Shown: one piece after another, positions 7,674-12,203 of the stretch
How positions within the stretch are numbered: position 1 is the stretch's first letter
Layout: the number at the start of each line of letters is the position of its first letter
Assembly: GCA_016840905.1 (NCBI GenBank)
Contig: JAEORM010000312.1
Span: 1-12,203 of the forward strand
DNA length: 12,203 bases
From: Candidatus Gerdarchaeota archaeon
Lineage (GTDB): Archaea > Asgardarchaeota > Heimdallarchaeia > JABLTI01
Direction of reading: 5' to 3'
The notes under the pieces: model-generated
Seen by the model: the letters and a program-made list of their open reading frames with translations, nothing else
Databases searched by the model: none
What the model was told of the DNA's origin: nothing
Position numbers and translations under genes: made by a program

Positions 7674-8204
7674 CTATTTAAAGAAACCAAACAATTTATA
7701 GATTATCCATTGTAATTGATTCATTAGATGTTTTGTACCACTTATTTTAGTAACTGTACCACAAGTACAACTGCTTCCACAATCACAGCCACTACAAGCA
7801 TTGCTACAACTGTCATTGCATGCATTATTACAAGATTCACTGCAGCTTGTACAACAGGTGTCATTGCATGTTTGTGCACACTGATCACCACAAGAGGTAC
7901 AACAATTAACTGCACAAGTTTCAAACGCGCCTAAAATAGCTAACATAACAAAAGCAAGTGAACCAATAATTAGTAAAATAGGTAAAGTAATGCCAAAAAT
8001 GCTGATAAGAATCCAATTACGACGTTTCTTTTTCTTTCGGGCAGCTTCATCTATTGGTAGTGGTTCCTCGGTACCAGATGGTGGTTCATAAGTACTAACA
8101 GTGCTGGTTGGAGGTTCTTCTTGAGGAGTTAAAATTTCGACTGGTTTTTCCTCTTCAAGTTTTTTTCCTTCGTCCTCATCATTCCATTCGTATTCTTCTG
8201 ACAT
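7674..8204 (-). CDS. Membrane-anchored protein with Cys at every fourth residue
   Basis: No named family is recognised. I start at ATG 8204 (176 residues), because GAGGG lies about 8 nt upstream and a TATA box further back. A longer in-frame start at 8291 lies upstream of that TATA box and is unlikely. Order: acidic, Pro-rich, probably disordered N-terminus (1-55); basic RKKKKRR (56-62); a ~30-residue hydrophobic segment with LP in the middle (64-93); GAFETCAVN (92-100); Cys domain (97-148); and amphipathic tail MNQLQWIIYKLFGFFK (161-176). Cys occur at 97, 101, 105 and on every fourth residue to 137, eleven in perfect register, plus 102, 118, 140, 142, 146 and 148, giving 17 Cys in 52 residues. 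A CND-T/S-C motif repeats 16 residues apart. The positive-inside rule puts the Cys domain outside the cell. Function is unknown; a metal-thiolate or disulfide-linked rod is conceivable. Confidence 0.8.
   Translation of the reverse strand: MSEEYEWNDEDEGKKLEEEKPVEILTPQEEPPTSTVSTYEPPSGTEEPLPIDEAARKKKKRRNWILISIFGITLPILLIIGSLAFVMLAILGAFETCAVNCCTSCGDQCAQTCNDTCCTSCSESCNNACNDSCSNACSGCDCGSSCTCGTVTKISGTKHLMNQLQWIIYKLFGFFK
7906..7931. repeat. 26-nt exact repeat shared with the paralog at 7396-7421 (copy 2)
   Basis: Second copy of the identical 26-base segment encoding GAFETCAVN. The bases on both sides differ from copy 1, so this is an internal identity island rather than the end of a longer duplication. 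Confidence 0.8.
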
Positions 8205-8242
8205 CAAATAACCCTCTAAACCAATAATAGTTATGATTAATA

Positions 8243-8258
8243 TCTGTTTATAAACAGA
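8243..8258 (-). promoter_or_regulatory. TATA box embedded in a 16-bp perfect palindrome
   Basis: TCTGTTTATAAACAGA is its own reverse complement and contains TTTATAAA. It is centred about 46 nt before the ATG at 8204, predicting a start near 8225 and a ~20-nt leader with SD GAGGG. A protein binding this dyad would directly block TBP. The downstream ACCAATAAT (8220-8228, plus strand) repeats the half-site seen at the paralog's promoter. Confidence 0.5.
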
Positions 8259-8315
8259 AGATGTGTTATTAACTTTTTGTAGAAATAGCATGACAATTTA
8301 TATCTAAAGGAAAAA

Positions 8316-8990
8316 TCAATCAATAATTGGTTTATTCTGCCTTTTTTGCTTCTCTTTAGCTAATTCTTCTTCAACTATCGCATAAATTTTCCGAACTCTA
8401 ATGTTGGTGTTTCTATCTGGCTCACATTTGGGTTCATGTTCTTGCATTGGACATGCTCGACATAATTTTCTATTTGCTGCTGCGCCACGACTTATACCAT
8501 ATAATTGATTGCCAAGGAACAGCAAAATTATAAGAATAAAGGCAATCCACCATTTTTTAGGAACAAAAAATGTTTGAATTACTAGAGCCCAATAGGCACC
8601 TATCCCAAAACCAACTATAAACCGAGAAATAGCTTTTAGCCATTTATTCTTTAAACCTAGAAGCTTGTGAATAATTGCTATTCCGAAACCTGCAAAAGGA
8701 AGACTAGCAATAACCCAAGCATTGAATCTGAAAATTGAAGGCACAGATAAAAACAGAATTAAATAAATCAGGATAGCTGAATATATCATTGAACAACCAA
8801 TACAAAAATGAGCTTTTCCAATAGTGAAATAATGGCTACTATATCTACTACAGGTAGGGTGATGAGCAAGGAAACGCCATTCTTTAAGACGTAAAATTGC
8901 CATTTGAGCATGAAAAGGTGTTCTCTTTTTTAGAATGACTTCTTCAGTAAGATAAGGTGATTTGATCTCTTCTATTTCTGTTTCAGTCAA
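8316..8990 (-). CDS. DUF2085-like four-helix membrane protein with two Cys clusters
   Basis: 224 residues with a soluble N-terminus, four predicted membrane helices (about 67-87, 92-112, 119-141 and 146-163) and a soluble C-terminus. Before helix 1 the segment HHPTCSRYSSHYFTIG...HFCIGCSMIY (43-70) resembles the DUF2085 signature, a conserved His/Cys run followed by C-x2-C and the first helix. After helix 4 comes a second cluster, Cys177, Cys180 and Cys189 (LCRACPM...KC). With four helices both clusters lie on the same side of the membrane and could form one metal site; this is inference. The TTG start at 8990 is supported by AGGTG 8 nt upstream, with no in-frame ATG before it. Two Cys-rich membrane genes follow on the same strand, suggesting a shared thiol or metal role. 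DUF2085 itself has no established function known to me. Confidence 0.75.
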   Translation of the reverse strand: MTETEIEEIKSPYLTEEVILKKRTPFHAQMAILRLKEWRFLAHHPTCSRYSSHYFTIGKAHFCIGCSMIYSAILIYLILFLSVPSIFRFNAWVIASLPFAGFGIAIIHKLLGLKNKWLKAISRFIVGFGIGAYWALVIQTFFVPKKWWIAFILIILLFLGNQLYGISRGAAANRKLCRACPMQEHEPKCEPDRNTNIRVRKIYAIVEEELAKEKQKRQNKPIID

Positions 8991-8998
8991 ATTTGTTA

Positions 8999-9003
8999 CA
9001 CCT
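8999..9003 (-). promoter_or_regulatory. SD site AGGTG supporting a TTG start
   Basis: AGGTG on the minus strand ends 8 nt before the TTG at 8990 and is perfectly complementary to the archaeal anti-SD core CACCU. It decides the start, since the next in-frame Met is residue 30 and would cut off part of the N-terminus. Confidence 0.6.
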
Positions 9004-9148
9004 AATACATGATTTGATTTTTTAATTCAAGTAATAACTTCTTACTGAATAATTTATCGTTCATATTTGTAATTAACATTCATAAAAAAATTTACTATTA
9101 ATGAAAACATACAAAATGCATTTATAATCAATAACTATTCATAAATTG

Positions 9149-9158
9149 CTTATATTAA
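9149..9158 (+). promoter_or_regulatory. TATA box for the 73-residue gene, probably leaderless
   Basis: CTTATATTAA is centred about 26 nt before the ATG at 9180, so transcription would begin at or next to the start codon. No clear SD is present. A second TATA-like site (TTTATAATC, from 9121) is further off. Confidence 0.4.
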
Positions 9159-9179
9159 TATGTTCGAGTGTAATAAATT

Positions 9180-9401
9180 ATGAACGCCATTGATAGATAT
9201 TCTATAAAATATAAGGATGAGGTTAAGCATTTCAATAATCATATAGAAGCAGTAGCTTATGTTCTTAGCTTGCCTTCGAGTACTGAAAAAATTGATGTTA
9301 AGAAATATGGTAGCTGGCAAAAAGTGTTAATTCATCTTGTTGGAGAAATAACTGAAATCCAACGCTTAGTAAAAATTGTTTCTACATGGGAACAACAATA
9401 A
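9180..9401 (+). CDS. 73-residue orphan protein of unknown function
   Basis: I do not recognise a family. The protein is soluble, without signal peptide, membrane segment or Cys. It begins with a short beta-like stretch (DRYSIKYKDEVKHF, 5-18), then a helix (NNHIEAVAYVLSLPS, 19-33), a lysine-containing turn (KIDVKKYGSWQK, 37-48) and a final amphipathic helix (VLIHLVGEITEIQRLVKIVS, 49-68). This could be a small alpha/beta adaptor-like fold, but nothing more can be claimed. Coding is supported by the TATA box at leaderless spacing and the tight convergent end: its stop is 7 nt from the stop of the opposite-strand gene, with no overlap. The upstream 189 bp are shared divergently with the DUF2085-like gene. 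Confidence 0.6.
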   Translation: MNAIDRYSIKYKDEVKHFNNHIEAVAYVLSLPSSTEKIDVKKYGSWQKVLIHLVGEITEIQRLVKIVSTWEQQ

Positions 9402-9408
9402 TTAGTCC

Positions 9409-9957
9409 CTATTTTTCTTCCTTTCCTTTATTTTCCACTTTATAAACTAGTACTATTAACGATATTACACCTAATGTTATTCCACTTGTTATACTCATAA
9501 TTTCTAATGAATAGTACTCTACATTAAGCCAAAAATTATTTTTATAATTAAAAATCTTAAAAACATTAAGATCTATCATTAGGATATCATATCCTTTAAA
9601 ATTAGTTAAATCAGCAAAACGTTCAATTATAGTGCATCCACATTTTGGTAATGCTAATGTTATTTGGCTAAGTAAATAACAATCTATAAGGGTATTATTT
9701 TTCTCAAAAATCGAACTGTTAACATATCCCATTAACAAAAGTACTCTTGATCGATCTAAAAATTTCTCAATATCCTCTGATTGATATATACTATTTGTTT
9801 TTATTTCTAGCTTATCACCAAATTTATCCTCTAAAATAAAAAAATCAGTCGGGTTTTCAAGTTTAAAGACATTTTGCATTAGCAAACTTGCATTTAATCC
9901 TACAAACAAACCCGACATCATTATTAATAAATAAATCACTTTCCCGCGACTTGCCAT
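9409..9957 (-). CDS. Two-helix membrane protein with an extracytoplasmic domain, unknown function
   Basis: No family is recognised. The 182 residues comprise a positively charged start (MASRGK), a first hydrophobic helix (about 7-29), a domain of some 120 residues, a second helix (about 155-173) and a short charged tail (KVENKGKEEK). The positive-inside rule puts both ends in the cytoplasm and the 30-153 domain outside. That domain alternates beta-like hydrophobic strands and contains Cys93, Cys106 and Cys108 (K-C-G-C-T), possibly one disulfide plus a free thiol, and two N-glycosylation sequons (Asn80 and Asn87). The N-terminal helix could be a signal anchor or cleaved peptide. The ATG at 9957 is preceded by GAAGGT. 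It is convergent with the 73-residue gene and divergent from polX. Confidence 0.7.
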   Translation of the reverse strand: MASRGKVIYLLIMMSGLFVGLNASLLMQNVFKLENPTDFFILEDKFGDKLEIKTNSIYQSEDIEKFLDRSRVLLLMGYVNSSIFEKNNTLIDCYLLSQITLALPKCGCTIIERFADLTNFKGYDILMIDLNVFKIFNYKNNFWLNVEYYSLEIMSITSGITLGVISLIVLVYKVENKGKEEK

Positions 9958-9976
9958 CCTAAACCTTCTACCTATT

Positions 9977-10017
9977 ATATATCACCTAAACGATATATCG
10001 CTTCGAATTTATATATC
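9977..10017 (-). promoter_or_regulatory. Three spaced GATATAT elements in the divergent promoter region
   Basis: GATATAT occurs three times on the minus strand (9977-9983, 9993-9999, 10011-10017) at 16- and 18-nt spacing. The middle copy lies in the palindrome CGATATATCG (9991-10000). The middle one, centred about 38 nt before the ATG at 9957, is the best TATA candidate for the membrane-protein gene. The other copies may be alternative TATA boxes or binding sites. Confidence 0.35.
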
Positions 10018-10110
10018 TTTCTTTTATTAAGAAAATAACAAAAAATGGGTAAAATGGGGAAGTTTTTTATTGTTTTTTAAAGAATAATAGTGATTAAAGT
10101 ATGAGTAATG

Positions 10111-10116
10111 GGTGGT
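10111..10116 (+). promoter_or_regulatory. SD site for the polX GTG start
   Basis: GGTGGT lies 8 nt before the GTG at 10125. A nearby ATG at 10101 is in frame but runs into TAG after five codons, so GTG is the first usable start. Confidence 0.5.
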
Positions 10117-10124
10117 AGATAATC

Positions 10125-11834
10125 GTGAAAAATGATTTGGTCATTACTATTCTCACGAATGTAGGAGATCTTCTCGAGATTTTAGGAGAAAGTGTTTATA
10201 AAATTAGAGCTTATAGAAAAGCTGTGGAAGCACTAAAAGAAATCACTGAAAATGTTGAAGATTTAGTTAAAGAGAAAAAAATCGAAAATGTGCCTGGAAT
10301 AGGAGAAGCTATTGGAAGCAAAATAAAAGAGATAGTTGAAACAGGTAAACTCGGATATTTGGATAAATTAGTAAAACAAGTACCTGTAGAAGTAACATCT
10401 TTGATGAAGATTGAAGGGATTGGTGGAAAGACAGCTGGAAGACTATATCATGAATTGGGAATAAAATCAGTTAACGGTTTGGAGGAAGCAATAGAGAATG
10501 GATTATTACTTACTTTACCAGGATTCACTGAAGCAAAAATTGCTAAAATAGCCAATGCTCTAAAATTTGTGAAATCAGAACGAACACCTTTACCATTCAT
10601 TGAAGAATTAGCTTATAAGATCAAAGCCTTTTTAGAAAATACCAAATTACTTACAAAGGTGGATATTGGGGGATCCTTCAGAAGACGGAAATCAACAGTA
10701 AGAGATCTAGATATTCATGCTGTTGGTGATTCTAGTAATTTTGATCAAGTAATGAAATTATTTATTGAAATGTCTGAAGTAGGTGAAGTTATAGTAACAG
10801 GAAGCTCAAAATCTACTGTTAAATTAAAAAATAATCTTAATGTAGATTTACGTTTATTAGAGGAAAATTCCTATGGAACGGGATTGCTGCATTCAACTGG
10901 TTCAAGAGCTCATACAATAAAGTTACGAACAATTTGTGACAAAAAGAAACTAACACTCAATGAATACGGTTTGTATAAAGAAAGTAATAATGAATTATTA
11001 GCAAATCTAACTGAAACGGATGTGTATAAAGCAATGGGTATGAACTACATTCCACCAGAACTACGAGAAGATAGAGGTGAGATAGAAGCTGCTATGACCA
11101 ACACCCTTCCAAGAATTATTGTTAGAGAAGATATTAAAGGTGATTTACATATTCATACAAATTGGTCTGATGGGAAAGCTTCTTTACAGGATATGATTGG
11201 TGCTGCAGAGAAAACTAGTCATGAATATATAGCTATAACAGATCATGTAGGAAAAATACCCATTTATAGACCACTTGATAAAAAGAGGTTTGATGAACAA
11301 AGGAAAGAATTGGAAAATTTAGCTTCTGATTATGAAATAAAAATTTTGCACGGAATAGAGGTAGATATCAACAAAGAAGGACAGATAGATGCACCAAAAG
11401 ATCTACTAATGGAAGCAGAATTTGTTATTGCCTCTATTCATTCATTATTTGATATGTCTGAAGATGGAATGACCAATAGATTACTTGTAGCTATGGATAA
11501 CGAATATGTTAATGCAATTGGTCATCCAACAGGACGAATGTTTGGAAAACGTGAAGGTTATGCTCTTAATTTCGCTAAAATAGCTGAAAAGGGTAAGGAA
11601 ACAAACACATTCTTAGAAATAAACGCACAACCAAATAGACAAGATATAGATGATTATATTGTCTTTGATGTTAGAGAGAAGGTACCTGTTTATATTGGTA
11701 CCGATGCTCATTATACAAAAGATTTAGGAAATATTATTTGGGGAGTTAATATTGCTCGGAGAGGTTGGTGCGAGAAAAAACACGTTTTGAATTGTTTGAG
11801 TTATAAAGACTTAATTAGAAAATTGAAGCGATAA
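10125..11834 (+). CDS. polX: DNA polymerase X family with C-terminal PHP domain
   Basis: A repair polymerase that fills short gaps, with a PHP domain giving 3'-5' exonuclease and, in characterised relatives, AP-endonuclease activity. Residues 1-150 hold the 8-kDa-like region and helix-hairpin-helix motifs (NVPGIGEAIGSKI 55-67, IEGIGGKTAGRL 96-107, LPGFTEAKIAKI 131-142). The palm has GGSFRRRKSTVRDLDIH (182-198) with catalytic Asp194 and Asp196 and the third Asp241 (NVDLRLLE). HSTGSRAHTIKLR (256-268) and LNEYGLY (278-284) follow. PHP residues are intact: DLHIHTNWSDG (340-350), ITDH (371-374), GIEVDI (410-415), SIHS (437-440), GHPTGRM (466-472) and GTDAH (525-529). Both polymerase and nuclease are therefore probably active. 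The 569-residue length is normal for bacterial and archaeal PolX. The GTG start is backed by GGTGGT 8 nt upstream. It is monocistronic in this window. Confidence 0.96.
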   Translation: MKNDLVITILTNVGDLLEILGESVYKIRAYRKAVEALKEITENVEDLVKEKKIENVPGIGEAIGSKIKEIVETGKLGYLDKLVKQVPVEVTSLMKIEGIGGKTAGRLYHELGIKSVNGLEEAIENGLLLTLPGFTEAKIAKIANALKFVKSERTPLPFIEELAYKIKAFLENTKLLTKVDIGGSFRRRKSTVRDLDIHAVGDSSNFDQVMKLFIEMSEVGEVIVTGSSKSTVKLKNNLNVDLRLLEENSYGTGLLHSTGSRAHTIKLRTICDKKKLTLNEYGLYKESNNELLANLTETDVYKAMGMNYIPPELREDRGEIEAAMTNTLPRIIVREDIKGDLHIHTNWSDGKASLQDMIGAAEKTSHEYIAITDHVGKIPIYRPLDKKRFDEQRKELENLASDYEIKILHGIEVDINKEGQIDAPKDLLMEAEFVIASIHSLFDMSEDGMTNRLLVAMDNEYVNAIGHPTGRMFGKREGYALNFAKIAEKGKETNTFLEINAQPNRQDIDDYIVFDVREKVPVYIGTDAHYTKDLGNIIWGVNIARRGWCEKKHVLNCLSYKDLIRKLKR

Positions 11835-11865
11835 TTTTGATTAAAAAAATGTCGTACATAAAAAG

Positions 11866-12021
11866 TGGCGAAAAGGCGACAATTTCAAGCGTTTTGCAAA
11901 ACCATCAGGTTCTTAGGCGTTGCAATATTCTATCGTTGTCTTTTTCCTTCAGAAATCCCTTCACAAAAGATATATTACACCTCTTCTTTTGTGGGTCTTT
12001 TTGAAGGCTTTCTTTTCGCCA
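11866..12021 (+). ncRNA. Candidate structured RNA: closing helix plus two arms
   Basis: There is no convincing gene here, but the complementarity is nested. A 10-bp helix, TGGCGAAAAG (11866-11875) with CTTTTCGCCA (12012-12021), closes the element. Arm A pairs GACAA (11878-11882) with TTGTC (11936-11940), TTGCAA (11894-11899) with TTGCAA (11920-11925), and AACC with GGTT around ATCA (11900-11911). Arm B (11946-12007) is a 21-pair hairpin: 10 pairs with one G-U, a 2x2 mismatch, 2 pairs, a TT bulge, then CACAAAAGA with TCTTTTGTG and a 14-nt loop containing CACCTC. G+C is about 39% (61 of 156), higher than the AT-rich flank. It starts 31 nt past polX. Strand is uncertain: the G-U pair favours plus, while a TATA-like block (12034-12047) and TTTTT beyond the other end would fit minus. 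No known RNA family is recognised. Confidence 0.4.
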
Positions 12022-12075
12022 ATTAATTATTAGCTATTATATTTAAAATACCTATCATAAACATCAATGATGCAA

Positions 12076-12203
12076 TTTTACGGCAAAATAACCTTAATAA
12101 AGGTCTAAAATTAACTGAATGATGTTAATTTTTAACTGACCTTTTTTTCTACTGTACAGCATTTTTTACTGATGAATTCACATTTGCTGTAAAACAAAGG
12201 TTA
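12076..12203. repeat. Inverted repeats near the right edge
   Basis: TTTTACGGCAAA (12076-12087) is matched in inverse by TTTGCTGTAAAA (12183-12194) with one mismatch. TAACCTT (12089-12095) is matched by AAGGTTA (12197-12203), which touches the edge. TACAGCA (12155-12161) pairs with TGCTGTA (12185-12191). Repeated TAC(A/G)GCA words could be operator half-sites for a gene beyond the window, or the end of a small mobile element. I see no gene in 12022-12203. Confidence 0.35.
12099..12148 (+). terminator. Hairpin followed by T7, probable terminator
   Basis: AAAGGTC (12099-12105) pairs with GACCTTT (12138-12144), and AAATTAAC (12108-12115) pairs with GTTAATTT (12124-12131) around an 8-nt loop. A run of seven T (12142-12148) follows. 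It would end plus-strand transcription from polX or the structured element, and the dyad could also act on the other strand. ACCTT at 12091-12095 can pair with AAGGT (12100-12104), a mutually exclusive alternative. Confidence 0.5.

Noticed and set aside
7387..7934. Plus-strand and alternative minus-strand frames over the Cys-rich genes, rich in Thr, Ile and Val
   Set aside because: Their odd composition is the shadow of repeated Cys codons (TGT/TGC) read in other frames. The true frames are supported by the paralogous alignment.
8205..8291. Longer N-terminus (29 extra residues) for the larger Cys-rich protein
   Set aside because: It runs across the palindromic TATA box, while the ATG at 8204 has a good SD (GAGGG).
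11881..11925. tRNA-like or 5S rRNA-like fold in the structured element
   Set aside because: No CCA-proximal acceptor, T-loop GGTTCRA signature or 5S consensus (CCCAUCCCGAAC) is present, and the arm sizes do not fit.
11905..12049. Minus-strand open stretch of about 48 codons ending in TGA at 11905, including a possible GTG start at 11964 with GAGGTG upstream
   Set aside because: It lacks an ATG, the SD-to-GTG spacing is long (13 nt), and it coincides with the nested inverted repeats. A degraded gene fragment or microprotein cannot be excluded.
12116..12190. C/D-box-like words (ATGATG, CTGA, TGATGA) suggesting an sRNA guide
   Set aside because: The spacing between boxes is wrong (about 30 nt between the D' and C' equivalents), the final D box reads CTGT, and the words overlap the terminator hairpin.
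12153..12203. Possible C-terminal end of a minus-strand gene entering from the right (stop TAG near 12153)
   Set aside because: Only about 16 codons are visible in that frame, with no family pattern.

Overview
The window is AT-rich and looks archaeal. Candidate TATA boxes sit about 25-45 nt before many starts, and Shine-Dalgarno (SD) sites are short (GAGG, AGGTG). The three rare starts I recognise (TTG, TTG, GTG) are backed by such sites, and U-rich tracts follow several stops. The gene content agrees: a HerA-like DUF87 ATPase, a family X DNA polymerase with a C-terminal PHP nuclease, and several membrane proteins without clear bacterial counterparts. An Asgard-like (Promethearchaeota) or other uncultivated archaeal lineage is plausible, but the sequence alone does not prove it. 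I see no tRNA, rRNA, CRISPR array or intact insertion sequence.

Layout. Positions 1-9000 are almost entirely minus-strand: seven genes with 83-290 nt between them, most with their own promoter-like sequence, so this is a co-directional run rather than one tight operon. Read in the direction of transcription, they are: a four-helix DUF2085-like membrane protein with two Cys clusters (8990-8316); two paralogous membrane-anchored Cys-rich proteins (8204-7674 and 7574-7245); a HerA-like ATPase (7126-5414); a GNAT acetyltransferase with a TTG start (5330-4521); a GH38 alpha-mannosidase (4429-1610); and a GNAT domain fused to beta-sandwich domains that runs off the left edge (1319-1). From 9180 the orientation is mixed: a 73-residue orphan (+), a convergent two-helix membrane protein (-), and polX (+).

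How the genes may work together. The alpha-mannosidase lies between two acetyltransferases, one carrying Ig-like domains, which suggests glycan or glycoconjugate turnover. The three genes at 7245-8990 form a second group: all are membrane proteins dominated by cysteine. The two paralogs carry a Cys at every fourth residue on what should be the outer face, which makes this locus the best candidate for an undescribed system (metal or thiol chemistry, or a disulfide-built stalk). HerA-like ATPase and PolX are DNA-processing genes but are not adjacent and show no direct link.

The last 369 bases hold no convincing gene. They contain a strikingly ordered set of inverted repeats (11866-12021): a 10-bp closing helix, a short arm, and a 21-bp hairpin whose loop reads CACCTC, the anti-Shine-Dalgarno core. 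The region has higher G+C than its surroundings and is a candidate structured RNA. A terminator-like hairpin with a T7 run follows at 12099-12148.
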